Below, one piece after another: positions 9,161-18,397 of a stretch of DNA of 64,000 nt; position 1 is the first letter of the stretch; each line of letters opens with the position of its first letter. The translations under genes were made by a program, and so were the position numbers. This stretch comes from Enterobacillus tribolii (GTDB taxonomy: Bacteria > Pseudomonadota > Gammaproteobacteria > Enterobacterales > Enterobacteriaceae): the NCBI RefSeq assembly GCF_003363015.1, contig NZ_QRAP01000002.1:434001-498000 (forward strand), read 5' to 3'. The notes under the pieces were generated by a model that saw only the letters and a program-made list of their open reading frames with translations, had not been told where the DNA came from and did no database searches.

Positions 9161-9185
9161 CCTCCGCGAGCCGGAGGTTTTTTTT
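9161..9185 (+). terminator. Intrinsic terminator after yggL
   Basis: Stem CCTCCG / CGGAGG (9161-9166 and 9172-9177) followed by eight T. Confidence 0.9.
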
Positions 9186-9358
9186 AGCCCGCATTCATGC
9201 CGGCTTTAAGAATGAGCTGTATGGCGACGGCAGGCGCTTTTGTTTATCGTGTGAACGGTTTCCTCCGGCGGTGGTCAATGTATTCATACGCGGGAAATAG
9301 TTCAGGCGTTATCTTTTGATTTGTTCAGAGAGCGCCTTTTGATTTTTCAGGAGAAAGT

Positions 9359-10078
9359 ATGATCCGTAGATTGACGCTGCCCTTGCTGATGCTGACCGCA
9401 TGGCAGGCGCAGGCAGCATGGCAGTGCAACGTACAGCCGCAGGACGACATTATTATCAATGAGAGTCAGGTTCAGGTGGTTGGCGCCAGCGGCAACCTGC
9501 AAATTGATAAAGACGGGAACGTGATGCGCGACGGTAAAGCGTTGACGCTGAACGCCAGGGCGCAGCAGCAGGCGGTGGACTACCAGGCGGCGCTGCGCAA
9601 GGATCTGCCGTGGATTTATCAGGGCGCGCAGACGCATCTGGAAAAGGCGCGTTCTTCGCTGGATAACGTGCTGGTACAGGAGCTGGGCAGCGACAGCAAC
9701 GTGCGCAATCGTCTGACGACGCTCAACGGCGAGCTGAAAAAGCAGATGGAGCGCGTGCTGGAAAAACGCAGCGACGGTTATGCTTTCCACCATCAGGCGA
9801 TCAAGCAGGTGGAGCAGGATGGTCAGAAACTGGTGAACTCCGCGATGGGCGGCGTTATGCAGGACAGCATCAATGAAATGGGGCTGAAGCAGGCCACTAA
9901 ATCCGATAATCCGCTCAAAGCGCTGATGGGGAACCTGGGCGGTTTGCAGCAGGCGGTGCAGAAAGAGTGGAAGAATCAGGAAAAAGAGTTTCAGGGATTC
10001 GGACAAGACGTATGCAACCGCATGACGACGCTTGAAACACAGCGTAAAACGCTGATCGGCGAACTGCCGCAGGGCTGA
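9359..10078 (+). CDS. yggN: YggN family secreted protein (DUF2884)
   Basis: A 239-aa exported protein of unknown function, family YggN/DUF2884. A signal peptide is visible (MIRRLTLPLLMLTAWQAQA, cleavage near AQA-AW), followed by a beta-rich start with two Cys residues in total (WQCNVQ and DVCNR) that could pair, and a long helical, Gln/Lys-rich middle. AGGAG precedes the ATG. Flanked by terminators on both sides, so it is a single-gene transcript. In E. coli it neighbours ansB, which is absent here. Confidence 0.9.
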   Translation: MIRRLTLPLLMLTAWQAQAAWQCNVQPQDDIIINESQVQVVGASGNLQIDKDGNVMRDGKALTLNARAQQQAVDYQAALRKDLPWIYQGAQTHLEKARSSLDNVLVQELGSDSNVRNRLTTLNGELKKQMERVLEKRSDGYAFHHQAIKQVEQDGQKLVNSAMGGVMQDSINEMGLKQATKSDNPLKALMGNLGGLQQAVQKEWKNQEKEFQGFGQDVCNRMTTLETQRKTLIGELPQG

Positions 10079-10096
10079 TTAAAGCCGGAAAAGAAA

Positions 10097-10125
10097 AAAC
10101 CGCCGGAACGATGGCGGTTTTTTTT
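10097..10125 (+). terminator. Intrinsic terminator after yggN
   Basis: Stem AAACCGCC / GGCGGTTT (10097-10104 and 10113-10120) running into a T-tract to 10125. Confidence 0.9.
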
Positions 10126-10136
10126 ATCCGTCGGCC

Positions 10137-10370
10137 TCAGGCCGGCTGATAACTGATCGAGTGCTCCGGCGCGTCGGATTTAGTATCCAGCACGACGTTC
10201 CACAGCCCGCTGTATGGCACGCTCAGGTACGCTTCGCCGTTGCCGCGTGCGGTAATCACTGCGCTTTGGGTGGCGCGCTCGCCGGTCAGGTGAAGATGGA
10301 AATCATGGGTGCAACGCACGATGACCGTATCACCGGCGAACAGGTTAAGACAGGTACGTACTATCGACAT
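10137..10370 (-). CDS. DUF1883-like small protein
   Basis: A 77-aa product beginning MSIVRTCLNLFAGDTVIVRC and containing VPYSGLWNVVLD, which resembles the DUF1883 family (short beta-sandwich proteins with a VxCSH and PxTGxWNxxID pattern). The start was placed at the ATG with GGGAGA 7 nt upstream; a longer in-frame start at 10451 has no such site. No signal peptide. Function unknown. It sits in the accessory patch between yggN and hemW. Confidence 0.65.
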   Translation of the reverse strand: MSIVRTCLNLFAGDTVIVRCTHDFHLHLTGERATQSAVITARGNGEAYLSVPYSGLWNVVLDTKSDAPEHSISYQPA

Positions 10371-10569
10371 ATATTTCTCTCCCGCACATAGACAAAAATC
10401 CATAGCTAAATCGATTCGCTTGTGATGTTCCTCACATAACGCACGGTCCATAAGAGCAAATTGTGACCGTTCAAATAATGACCTTTATCAAATTTTGTTG
10501 CAGTTAGTAAAAAATATTAATAACCGTAAAGGGGTATCAGCAGGAGTAATAACGGGGTTAACCAAGAGA

Positions 10570-10598
10570 AAGGGCACGGTGAACGATCCCGTGCCCTT
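10570..10598 (-). terminator. Terminator-like hairpin after the DUF1996 gene
   Basis: Ten-base arms AAGGGCACGG / CCGTGCCCTT (10570-10579 and 10589-10598). Read on the minus strand it is followed by TCTCTTGGTT, only partly U-rich. Confidence 0.6.
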
Positions 10599-10609
10599 GG
10601 TTTTGCCGG

Positions 10610-12016
10610 TTAAATTTCAGGAACTTTAACGTAGCTGCTGAGCATCAGCACCATGCTCTCTTTCGTTTCCGCCGAGTTAAAGCGGAAGGTGTGGCCCTGA
10701 CGATCGCCGCCGATATACCAGGATATTTCAGTTTTCCCGGCCGCAATGGCCTTACGCACAGCTTTATCTACGTCCAGGTAGTGGAATTTGCGCGTGTTAT
10801 CCAGGTAGAGAATGGCGTCTGAGTTGTAGTTACAAGACGGACGGTTATCCCAGGTCACGCTGTTTTCGTTCCAGTCGGAAGAGCCTGCCGGGTAGAAGAA
10901 GATCTGGTCAGCGCCGCTTTCTTCTTTCGCGCCATAAAGCCGGATGCGGTACTTGAAGTTCGCCAGCTCGGTTTCGGACAAACCCTGCGGCAACGGCGGA
11001 ATTTTAAACTTCACCAGCGCCAGCGTTTCCGGGTTGGCCTTACGTCCGCCGTCTTTCCAGTTGTCCTGCAAAATCAGATCAGGTTTCTGCCCGAAGTTGG
11101 CGTTCGGCTCCTGACTGCTGACGTAGCTGTCATCAATGGCGGGTGAGTAGTCATAAGGTACGTTAGTGCCGCAGTCCATATTGTTGTTCATGCACAGCTC
11201 AGCCATGAATTTCGCGCCGTTTTCCGTCCAGCCGTTCATGAAATCGGCGTGCGCGGTGTAGATCCCTCCCCAGTTCTCCGTGCGTTGATCGCCTTGCATT
11301 GTCGGGTCCATGGAAAGCTGGATTTTCGACGTATCCAGTGACGTAATCTGCGGTAATACCCAGGCAATGTTCATATTTACCGTCGGTATTTTAACCGGGA
11401 AGTCCGCCGGGCAAGCGCCGCTGACGCTATAGGCGGCGTTCATTTTTCCGTGTACGGGCTTAAGGTTTACGCCGTCCCAGCAGTTGGGGAAGGCAATGCC
11501 GATATTGAATTGCACCGCATCGCCGGCGGCGCGCAGTCCGCAGACTTCACCGGCTTTATTGCTGTAGCCTTTGCCGTTGCCGCACAGAAACGTGATGTGA
11601 CTGTTTGGCCCAGTACCGTGATGGTCGCCGGCCAGCAGTTCCAGGCCCGGCGGGAACGGGGTCAGCGGATTGGTGTCAACGTTGCTGGCCTGGTAGTAGG
11701 TTTTCTGATAGGCCGGCTTAACGATCTCGCCGTCAGGCAGCTTCATGGTGGGAACCCAATATGCGGAGGAATCAGCTTTATTATCGCAGGTGGTGTCCGG
11801 CTTGGCGCGCAACGTGGCGTAGGACGAGTAGGCGTCGGTGTGCGTATTGCCGAAAAAGTCATGCAGCATCGCCTGATTGGGCTTGCCGAACATCATGATG
11901 GCGTCGTCGCCGAGCGTGTGATGATAAGCGCAGGTCGCCTGAGCCTGGGGGCCGGCATGAACGGTAAAAGAGGCGATACCGGCCATCAGGGCGGCGCTGA
12001 GAGTTGAGTACTTCAT
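10610..12016 (-). CDS. Secreted DUF1996 protein with C-terminal DNRLRE/CBM-like domain
   Basis: A 468-aa exported protein. Signal peptide MKYSTLSAALMAGIASFTVHA; GGAG lies 7 nt before this ATG. Residues about 30-280 form a DUF1996 domain, recognised by FGNTHTDAYSSYATLR, SAYWVPTM, FLCGNGKG and NCWDGVNL. Residues about 295-465 resemble a DNRLRE-type beta-sandwich module (DSYVSSQEPNANFG, ALVKFKIPPLP, DWNENSVTWDNRP), often attached to carbohydrate-active secreted enzymes. DUF1996 is common in fungi and actinomycetes and its activity is unknown. No catalytic motif is identifiable. Placed between yggN and hemW, where E. coli has ansB, so probably acquired or retained only in part of the order. Confidence 0.8.
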   Translation of the reverse strand: MKYSTLSAALMAGIASFTVHAGPQAQATCAYHHTLGDDAIMMFGKPNQAMLHDFFGNTHTDAYSSYATLRAKPDTTCDNKADSSAYWVPTMKLPDGEIVKPAYQKTYYQASNVDTNPLTPFPPGLELLAGDHHGTGPNSHITFLCGNGKGYSNKAGEVCGLRAAGDAVQFNIGIAFPNCWDGVNLKPVHGKMNAAYSVSGACPADFPVKIPTVNMNIAWVLPQITSLDTSKIQLSMDPTMQGDQRTENWGGIYTAHADFMNGWTENGAKFMAELCMNNNMDCGTNVPYDYSPAIDDSYVSSQEPNANFGQKPDLILQDNWKDGGRKANPETLALVKFKIPPLPQGLSETELANFKYRIRLYGAKEESGADQIFFYPAGSSDWNENSVTWDNRPSCNYNSDAILYLDNTRKFHYLDVDKAVRKAIAAGKTEISWYIGGDRQGHTFRFNSAETKESMVLMLSSYVKVPEI

Positions 12017-12226
12017 GGTTTGCTCCATTTGATAAACAGTGGATGTGGTTATTAACAGGAGAGAGCAACCATGGAGAAATCACATACCGTCATAAAAAAT
12101 GATGTGAGTCCGTGAGGAAAAATGAGGGTGGGGGAAAGTTAAACAATCTTACATATTTCCGACTGAGGCCTCTTTCCGGGTGAGGTAACGTATTACGCTG
12201 ACTTTCCCGTTATCACAGGAGTTTTT

Positions 12227-12802
12227 ATGTTGTCACTGAACCCTGCCGAAACTGCGCTGGTGCTTATCGATCTTCAGGAAGGCATCCTGCCGTACGCCGG
12301 CGGACCGCATTCGGCGCAGGACGTGCTGACGCGCGCCGCCGCGCTGGCCCGTCATTTCCGTGCGCATCAGGCGCCGGTGATACTGGTGCGCGTCGGCTGG
12401 TCCCCGTCGTTTGACGATGCCCTGAAGCAGCCGGTGCAGGAGTCGCCTCATGCCCGCCAACTGCCGGAAAACTGGCTGACTTATCCGGACGTGCTGGGCG
12501 TGCAGGAGACGGACATCCACGTGCTCAAGCGCCAGTGGGGCGCGTTCTACGGCACCGACCTGGACTTACAGTTGCGTCGGCGCGGAATTAAAAACATCGT
12601 GCTGGGCGGCATTGCGACCAATATGGGCGTGGAATCCACCGCGCGCAATGCGTGGGAGCATGGCTATGCGGTGGTGATGGCGGAAGACATTTGCAGTACG
12701 GTTGACGCCGTGCAGCATGAACACAGCTTTCGCTATATTTTTCCGCGCATTGCCCTCATTTCCGACTGTGAAGGGATCACCGCGGCTATCGGGAGTAAAT
12801 GA
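12227..12802 (+). CDS. Isochorismatase-family hydrolase
   Basis: A 191-aa cysteine-hydrolase-fold protein of the isochorismatase superfamily. The N-terminal Asp (VLIDLQEG), the Lys ([13 protein letters not shown]) and the cis-peptide strand ([20 protein letters not shown]) are visible, but the usual nucleophilic Cys position is Gly (NMGVES). This resembles E. coli YecD and isochorismatase-type members rather than nicotinamidases. Substrate unknown. Start preceded by CAGGAG. Divergent from the DUF1996 gene across 210 bp. Confidence 0.85.
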   Translation: MLSLNPAETALVLIDLQEGILPYAGGPHSAQDVLTRAAALARHFRAHQAPVILVRVGWSPSFDDALKQPVQESPHARQLPENWLTYPDVLGVQETDIHVLKRQWGAFYGTDLDLQLRRRGIKNIVLGGIATNMGVESTARNAWEHGYAVVMAEDICSTVDAVQHEHSFRYIFPRIALISDCEGITAAIGSK

Positions 12803-12844
12803 TGCGGCGGCCCCTCATAACGCATCGGGATGAGGGACGCGGGG

Positions 12845-13975
12845 CTAGAGGAAGAGTTCCAGCAGGGCGTTGAGGAACAGCTTGCCGTGCTCGGTGATTT
12901 GCCAGTGCTCCGGCGTCTCGGTGATGTAGCCCTGTGCCAGGGCCTGATCGAGCTGCGCATGGATGACGCTTTCGCTCAGTCCGGTCAGGTTCTGGAATTC
13001 GCGGCGCGGTACTGCCTCCAGCAGGCGGAAGCGGTTCATAAAGAATTCGAACGGCTTTTCCGCATCTTCCACCTGATGCTGTTTGTCCAGATAACGCCCC
13101 TGCATATAGCCGCGCGGGTGACGGGTTTTCGCCGTACGCAGCAGTGTGCCGTCCGGCCGGGTGACTTTTCCGTGCGCGCCGCAGCCGATGCCCAGATAGT
13201 CGCCGAAACGCCAGTAGTTCAGGTTGTGCTGACACTGGTAGCCGGGTTTGGCGTAGGCCGAGGTTTCGTATTGCTGATAACCCGCCGCGCTGAGCAGGCG
13301 GTGGCCCTGTTCGAAGATGTCCCACAGCGCGTCGTCGTCCGGCAATTTCGGCGGACGGGAACCGAACAGCGTGTTCGGCTCAATGGTCAGCTGATACCAG
13401 GAGAGATGGGGCGGGGCAAGTTCTATTGCCTGACGCAAATCGTCAAGCGCTTCTTCCAGGCTTTGATCCGGCAGACCATGCATCAGATCGAGATTAAAGC
13501 TGCGCAGCCCCAGTCCGGCGGCAAGCCGCGCGGCGCGCTTTGCTTCTTCCGGGCCATGAATTCGCCCCAGTCGTTCCAGCTTTTGCGCGCTGAAGCTTTG
13601 TACGCCGATAGAAATCCGGTTCACGCCGGCCCGCTGGTAGGCGCTGAAACGATCGGCTTCAACGGTGCCGGGGTTGGCTTCCATCGTGATTTCGGCATCG
13701 GCGTCCAGCGCGATGCGGGCGCGCACGCCGTCCAGCAGGCGCTGCATTCCCGCGGCGCTCAGCAGGCTGGGCGTACCGCCGCCGATAAAAATGGTGCTGA
13801 TGCTGCGCCCCTGCGCCAGCGGCAGATCGGCATCCAGATCCGCCAACAGGTGATCCACGTACTCTTGCGACGGAATCTCGCCTTTCTGCGCGTGTGAGTT
13901 GAAGTCACAGTACGGGCATTTTTGCACGCACCACGGGATGTGAATGTAGAGGCTCAGCGCCGGCAGGTTAAGCAT
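12845..13975 (-). CDS. hemW: Heme chaperone HemW (radical SAM)
   Basis: Radical-SAM protein of 376 aa, formerly called an oxygen-independent coproporphyrinogen oxidase homologue, now viewed as a heme chaperone for respiratory enzymes. The CxxxCxxC cluster motif is Cys16-Cys20-Cys23 ([11 protein letters not shown]), followed by the [10 protein letters not shown] motif. It lacks the N-terminal Cys motif of HemN. Its ATG overlaps the end of rdgB by 8 bases, so it is the last gene of the yggS-yggT-yggU-rdgB-hemW run. Confidence 0.95.
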   Translation of the reverse strand: MLNLPALSLYIHIPWCVQKCPYCDFNSHAQKGEIPSQEYVDHLLADLDADLPLAQGRSISTIFIGGGTPSLLSAAGMQRLLDGVRARIALDADAEITMEANPGTVEADRFSAYQRAGVNRISIGVQSFSAQKLERLGRIHGPEEAKRAARLAAGLGLRSFNLDLMHGLPDQSLEEALDDLRQAIELAPPHLSWYQLTIEPNTLFGSRPPKLPDDDALWDIFEQGHRLLSAAGYQQYETSAYAKPGYQCQHNLNYWRFGDYLGIGCGAHGKVTRPDGTLLRTAKTRHPRGYMQGRYLDKQHQVEDAEKPFEFFMNRFRLLEAVPRREFQNLTGLSESVIHAQLDQALAQGYITETPEHWQITEHGKLFLNALLELFL

Positions 13976-14561
13976 TACTCAGGGCTTCCAGCAACAGTTT
14001 CAGCGCCTGGCCGCGATGAGAAAGCGCCGTTTTCTGTTCGCGCGTCAGTTCCGCCGCCGAACGGCCCAGCTCCGGAATGGTAAAGATGGGATCGTAGCCG
14101 AAGCCGCCGTCGCCGGTGGGGGCGAAGGCGATCTCTCCGGCCCAGCTTCCGTGGCAGACAATCGGCGTCGGATCGGCCGCGTGGCGCATATAAACCAGCA
14201 CGCAGTGGAACTGCGCCTGACGCTGGCCCGCCGGTACATCTTTCAACGTTTCCAGCAGTTTTTCCAGGTTCGCCTGATCACTGGCGTCTTCGCCGGCGTA
14301 GCGCGCCGAATAGATGCCCGGCGCGCCGCCGAGCACGTCCACCGCCAGGCCGGAATCATCGGCAATGGCCGGCAGGCCGGTAGCCTGCGCCGCGTGACGC
14401 GCCTTGAGGATGGCGTTCTCAATAAAGGTCAGCCCGGTTTCCTCCGCGGAGTCTACGCCCAGATCGGTTTGCGCGACGACGTCGAGGCCGAAATCCGCCA
14501 GCAGGCTGGCGAGTTCGCGAACTTTACCGGCGTTACCGGTAGCTAATACGACTTTTTGCAT
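13968..14561 (-). CDS. rdgB: dITP/XTP pyrophosphatase RdgB
   Basis: House-cleaning nucleotidase that removes dITP, ITP and XTP from the nucleotide pool (Ham1 family). 197 aa with the signature [11 protein letters not shown] at residues 7-17, [18 protein letters not shown] and the C-terminal SHRGQAL. Overlaps hemW by 8 bases and follows yggU by 15 bp; all on the minus strand, as in E. coli. Confidence 0.97.
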   Translation of the reverse strand: MQKVVLATGNAGKVRELASLLADFGLDVVAQTDLGVDSAEETGLTFIENAILKARHAAQATGLPAIADDSGLAVDVLGGAPGIYSARYAGEDASDQANLEKLLETLKDVPAGQRQAQFHCVLVYMRHAADPTPIVCHGSWAGEIAFAPTGDGGFGYDPIFTIPELGRSAAELTREQKTALSHRGQALKLLLEALSNA

Positions 14562-14576
14562 AACGAATTCCTGAAA

Positions 14577-14870
14577 TTATTGAGGGAGCAACGCGGCGAC
14601 TGGTTCAGGGAACTGCTGGGGCTGGCTGATGCGTAACTGCTTATGCCGGCCAAGTTCGCCTTTCTCAATGACGACCTGACTTTTAGCAACGCGGAACTGC
14701 TTGGCGATGAATTTTACAAGATGGGCGTTGGCCTGACCATCCACCGGCGGGGCGGTGATGGCGACTTTCAGTTCATCGCCGTGCAGTCCGATGATTTGGT
14801 CACGGCTGGCTTTGGGCTGGATATAGAGTCGTAATACCAGCCCATCATCGGTAAGCTCGACAGCACTCAC
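14577..14870 (-). CDS. yggU: YggU family protein (DUF167)
   Basis: A 97-aa protein of the DUF167/UPF0235 family, recognised by [20 protein letters not shown] and [12 protein letters not shown]. Function unknown. The start codon is GTG at 14870, overlapping the yggT stop as GTGA, consistent with coupled translation. Confidence 0.95.
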   Translation of the reverse strand: MSAVELTDDGLVLRLYIQPKASRDQIIGLHGDELKVAITAPPVDGQANAHLVKFIAKQFRVAKSQVVIEKGELGRHKQLRISQPQQFPEPVAALLPQ

Positions 14871-15421
14871 AGAATCGCCCAGATTGGGCCGAACGTATCC
14901 ATGCCCAGATAGTTCAGCAGGTACAGGACCAGGATCACCACCATAGCGGAGAAATCCAGCCCGCCCATGGCCGGAATAATGCGGCGTACCGGCGCCATCA
15001 GCGGCTCGGTCAACTGATGCAGTACGTAGTCCAGCGGGCTGCGGCCCTGGCTGACCCAGCTCATGATGGCGCGCACGATGATGGCCCAGAACACCAGATA
15101 GCCGGCGGTTTTCACCAGAGAAATCAGGCCGAATAACAAGTTATACGCGCTGAACGTGATCTCGCCGCTCTGAATCAGCAACAGCAGCGGGTATTTGATC
15201 GTCATCAGGATAAATGCGACCAGCAGCGATGCGGTGTCGATTGGGCCCAGCGCGGGAATGACGCGGCGCAGCGGGCCGATGATCGGCTGGGTCAGGCGCA
15301 CCACGAACTGCGCCAGCGGGTTATAGAAATCGGTACGTGCCCACTGCATCCAGACGCGCAGCAGCAGAATCATGGCGTAGAGGTCGATGATGGTCTTGAC
15401 CAGAAAAGTCATTGTCAGCAT
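14867..15421 (-). CDS. yggT: YggT family integral membrane protein
   Basis: A 184-aa inner-membrane protein with two YGGT repeats, each containing a hydrophobic helix pair and a PLRRVIP or PVRRIIP motif (near residues 54 and 148). Homologues have been tied to osmotic tolerance and potassium or division functions in various bacteria, not settled. Translationally coupled to yggU by a four-base overlap. E. coli-like order, with no proC between yggS and yggT. Confidence 0.94.
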   Translation of the reverse strand: MLTMTFLVKTIIDLYAMILLLRVWMQWARTDFYNPLAQFVVRLTQPIIGPLRRVIPALGPIDTASLLVAFILMTIKYPLLLLIQSGEITFSAYNLLFGLISLVKTAGYLVFWAIIVRAIMSWVSQGRSPLDYVLHQLTEPLMAPVRRIIPAMGGLDFSAMVVILVLYLLNYLGMDTFGPIWAIL

Positions 15422-15491
15422 GAAAGCCCTTTCGTTCCGTTAGTGATAAAAAATATAAATCAATTGGTTAGCGCAAATCCGGCCTGCGTTC

Positions 15492-16202
15492 TTACTGTGC
15501 CGGGCCGTAGTCGCGGGCGCCGAAAATCGCCGTGCCGATACGCACCAGCGTACTGCCTGAGGCAATTGCGGCATCCATGTCATGCGTCATGCCCATCGAC
15601 AGAGTATCGACCTGCGGATAACGCTGCTTTAATGCCAGAAATGCCTGCTCCATACGATCAAATACCGCCTTCTGTTTGGCGAAGTCCTCTTCCGGCGCCG
15701 GAATTGCCATCAGGCCGCGCAGGCAAAGACGCGGCAGGGAGGCGATTTCCGCCGCCAGCGCGTCCAGTTCTCCGGGGAGAATGCCGGACTTGCTCTCTTC
15801 ATCGCTGATATTGATCTGGATAAGCACGTTCAGCGGCGCCTTCTCTGCCGGGCGCTGTTCATTCAGGCGCTGGGCGATTTTCACACGATCCAGCGTATGA
15901 ATCCAATCAAAGTGCTCGGCAACCAGGCGGCTTTTATTGGACTGCAACGGGCCGATAAAGTGCCATTCCAGCGGGGTATCCGCCGCAGTCCGGGTGAAAT
16001 ACTGAATTTTTTCCACCCCTTCCTGCACGTAGTTTTCACCGAAGGCGAGCTGTCCGGCGGCAATAGCATCTTCGATGTCGCTCACAGGTTTGGTTTTGCT
16101 TACCGCAAGCAGCGTAATTTCCCGTGGATCGCGTCCGCAGCGTTGAGCGTCAGTGGCGATCTGGCTCCTGACGGAGGTCAGATTTTGTTGGATAGTCGTC
16201 AT
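15492..16202 (-). CDS. yggS: PLP-homeostasis protein YggS
   Basis: Cytoplasmic PLP-binding protein (PipY/YggS/PROSC family) that balances vitamin B6 pools without known catalysis. 236 aa; start at the ATG giving MTTIQQNLT, since upstream residues are not conserved. PLP lysine in LLAVSKTKP (near residue 36), [18 protein letters not shown] and LSMGMTHDM are all present. First gene of the minus-strand run and divergent from yggR with only 25 bp between start codons. Confidence 0.95.
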   Translation of the reverse strand: MTTIQQNLTSVRSQIATDAQRCGRDPREITLLAVSKTKPVSDIEDAIAAGQLAFGENYVQEGVEKIQYFTRTAADTPLEWHFIGPLQSNKSRLVAEHFDWIHTLDRVKIAQRLNEQRPAEKAPLNVLIQINISDEESKSGILPGELDALAAEIASLPRLCLRGLMAIPAPEEDFAKQKAVFDRMEQAFLALKQRYPQVDTLSMGMTHDMDAAIASGSTLVRIGTAIFGARDYGPAQ

Positions 16203-16227
16203 GATGATTTTAGAGGCGATATTCAAA

Positions 16228-17223
16228 ATGGACTTCAATGAGTTATTGGAGAGTAGTGTAAAGCAAAACGCATCGGATCTGCACCTTTGCGCCGGTTATT
16301 CGCCGGTGTTGCGCATTGACGGGCAACTCCGGCGGCAATCCGGCCCCTTATTGCACCCCGCGTTATTGTCACGCTGGCTTGATGGCTGGCTGTCGCCGGC
16401 GCAGAAGCAGGCGTGGGAGACACAGCATCAGGTTGATTTCGCGCTGGCGCACGACGGCGTACGCCTGCGCGGGCACGCGTTTATGCAGCGCCATGGTCCG
16501 TCCCTGGCATTGCGCCTGATCCCTTCCAACTGCCCCCTGCCGGCGGAGCTGGGTATCCCGCTGGCGCTGATTGAACAACTGTATGCGCCTGAGGGGCTGA
16601 TTCTGGTATGCGGTGCGACGGGAAGCGGGAAGTCCACAACGCTGGCATCGCTGATACAGATGCTCAACCGTGAAAGCGCGCTGCATATCATTACGTTGGA
16701 AGATCCCGTGGAGTTTCTGCATCAGGGCGACCGGGCCCTGATCCAGCAGCGCGAGCTGGGCGTGCATGTGGCCGGTTTTCAGCAGGGGCTGCGCGCCGCG
16801 CTGCGTGAAGATCCGGACGTGTTGCTGCTGGGAGAGCTTCGGGACACCGAAAGCATTCGTCTGGCCCTTACCGCGGCGGAAACCGGGCATCTGGTTTTGG
16901 CGACGCTGCATACCCGTGGCGCGCCACAGGCCGTGGAGCGGTTGGTGGACGTTTTCCCTGCGGGAGAAAAAGAGTTCGTGCGCACATTGTTGGCGGGAAG
17001 CCTGCGCGCCGTGCTGGCGCAGCAACTGCTGCCGCGCGCCGGCGGCGGACGGGTGGCTGCGTTTGAGCTGCTGCTGGGTGTTCCGGCAGTAGGGAGTCTG
17101 ATCCGCGAAGGGAAAACGCATCAGCTGGTCAGCGTGCTGCAAACCGGGCAACGCCAGGGAATGATAAGTTTTGAACGAAGCATAGCGGCGCTGAGGAGAG
17201 ACGACGTGATTCATTCGCCGTAG
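16228..17223 (+). CDS. yggR: PilT-like type IV pilus retraction ATPase homologue YggR
   Basis: A 331-aa secretion-superfamily ATPase. Walker A GATGSGKST (near residue 131), Asp box LEDPVE, Walker B LLLGELRD and the His box LVLATLHTRG are complete, so it should be an active hexameric ATPase. It resembles PilT and E. coli YggR, an orphan without adjacent pilus genes. The start is set at ATG 16228 (MDFNELLES); longer starts overlap yggS and are not conserved. Confidence 0.93.
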   Translation: MDFNELLESSVKQNASDLHLCAGYSPVLRIDGQLRRQSGPLLHPALLSRWLDGWLSPAQKQAWETQHQVDFALAHDGVRLRGHAFMQRHGPSLALRLIPSNCPLPAELGIPLALIEQLYAPEGLILVCGATGSGKSTTLASLIQMLNRESALHIITLEDPVEFLHQGDRALIQQRELGVHVAGFQQGLRAALREDPDVLLLGELRDTESIRLALTAAETGHLVLATLHTRGAPQAVERLVDVFPAGEKEFVRTLLAGSLRAVLAQQLLPRAGGGRVAAFELLLGVPAVGSLIREGKTHQLVSVLQTGQRQGMISFERSIAALRRDDVIHSP

Positions 17224-17292
17224 CTTACCCGCCGCAGGCGTACTGGCGGGAATTTTGCACAAAGGAGGAATAAAAAGCGGAGCGGCGTGCGT

Positions 17293-17715
17293 TTATGCTC
17301 CTTGTTGATCAAACCAGCTTTCCAGAATCACCACCGCTGACGCCGCGTCTACGCTGCCTTTATCCAGGGCACGGAACCCGCCGGTATCAAACAGGTGTGA
17401 TTTGGCTTCTACGGTGCTCAGGCGTTCGTCGTGAAGCGCCACCTGTACGCCGAAGCGGCCGTGCAGGCGGTTGGCGAACTTACGCGCCTGCGCGGTGACC
17501 GGCTGTTCGGTGCCGTCCATATTCAGCGGCAAGCCCACCACCACCAGGTCCGGTTGCCATTCGCGCAGCAGCTTTTCCACTTTTTGCCAGTCCGGCGTGC
17601 CGTCCTGCGCTTTGAGCGAGGCCAAAGGGCGGGCGGTGCCGGTGATCTCCTGCCCGATGGCGGCACCGATGCTGCGGGTGCCGAAGTCAAAGGCGATAAT
17701 AGTCCGGCTTTTCAT
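17293..17715 (-). CDS. ruvX: Holliday-junction-resolvase-like RuvX/YqgF
   Basis: A 140-aa RNase-H-fold nuclease involved in 16S rRNA processing and in anti-termination or recombination. N-terminal [12 protein letters not shown] holds the first catalytic Asp; GLPLNMDG and the DERLST motif are conserved. Its ATG overlaps the yqgE stop by one base (TGATG). yqgE-ruvX form a coupled pair downstream of gshB. Confidence 0.96.
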   Translation of the reverse strand: MKSRTIIAFDFGTRSIGAAIGQEITGTARPLASLKAQDGTPDWQKVEKLLREWQPDLVVVGLPLNMDGTEQPVTAQARKFANRLHGRFGVQVALHDERLSTVEAKSHLFDTGGFRALDKGSVDAASAVVILESWFDQQGA

Positions 17716-18278
17716 CAGGCGTGCCCTGCGGAAGCGGGGATGCTGCGGATATCAACGCCAAGCTTCGCCGCCGAGCTGACCCAGCGTTCGGCAATGGGCG
17801 CATCGAACAGGATGCTGGTGTCGGCTTCCACCGTCAGCCAGGCGTTGTCCAGGATTTCCTGTTCCAACTGGCCGGGGCCCCAACTGCTGTAGCCCAGCGC
17901 CACCAGGTAGTCTTCCGGTTGTTCCTGCGTTCCCAGCGTTTCCAGAATGTCGCGCGAGGTAGTCAGCATGGTATCGGAGGATACGCTCACGCTGGAACCA
18001 AACCCCGGACGCGGTGAATGCAGGATAAACCCGCGATCTTCGGCCAGCGGCCCGCCGGAGAACACCGGCTTGTCCAGCCGGATAGCCGGATCGCGCTCCC
18101 CGGCGGAAACCTCCAGTTTATCCAGCAGCACGGAAAGGGTTAACTGTTCCAGAGGTTGATTGATGACCAGCCCCATAGCGCCGTCCTCGCCGTGCTCACA
18201 CAGATAGATCACTGAGCGTTTAAAACGGCTGTCCGTCATGGAGGGCATCGCGATTAAAAAATGGTGCCTTAAATTCAT
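17715..18278 (-). CDS. yqgE: YqgE family protein (UPF0301)
   Basis: A 187-aa protein identical in length to E. coli YqgE, family UPF0301/AlgH. Start at ATG giving [26 protein letters not shown] and [12 protein letters not shown] are family hallmarks. Function unresolved. Coupled by one-base overlap to ruvX. Confidence 0.96.
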   Translation of the reverse strand: MNLRHHFLIAMPSMTDSRFKRSVIYLCEHGEDGAMGLVINQPLEQLTLSVLLDKLEVSAGERDPAIRLDKPVFSGGPLAEDRGFILHSPRPGFGSSVSVSSDTMLTTSRDILETLGTQEQPEDYLVALGYSSWGPGQLEQEILDNAWLTVEADTSILFDAPIAERWVSSAAKLGVDIRSIPASAGHA

Positions 18279-18355
18279 CGTAGTAGCCCAATGTTTATTT
18301 GATCTTTTGTTTGGCCCAGTATGCGAATTTTTTCCCCGGAAGTCACGGGAAGGAG

Positions 18356-18376
18356 CGCCGCCCGTGGCGGGCGGCG
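18356..18376 (-). terminator. GC-rich hairpin between gshB and yqgE
   Basis: Perfect nine-base arms CGCCGCCCG / CGGGCGGCG with a three-base loop, just after gshB. No T-tract follows on the minus strand, so it may act as an attenuator or mRNA stabiliser rather than a full terminator. Confidence 0.45.
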
Positions 18377-18397
18377 TAGGTGACAAATAACCGGGAG

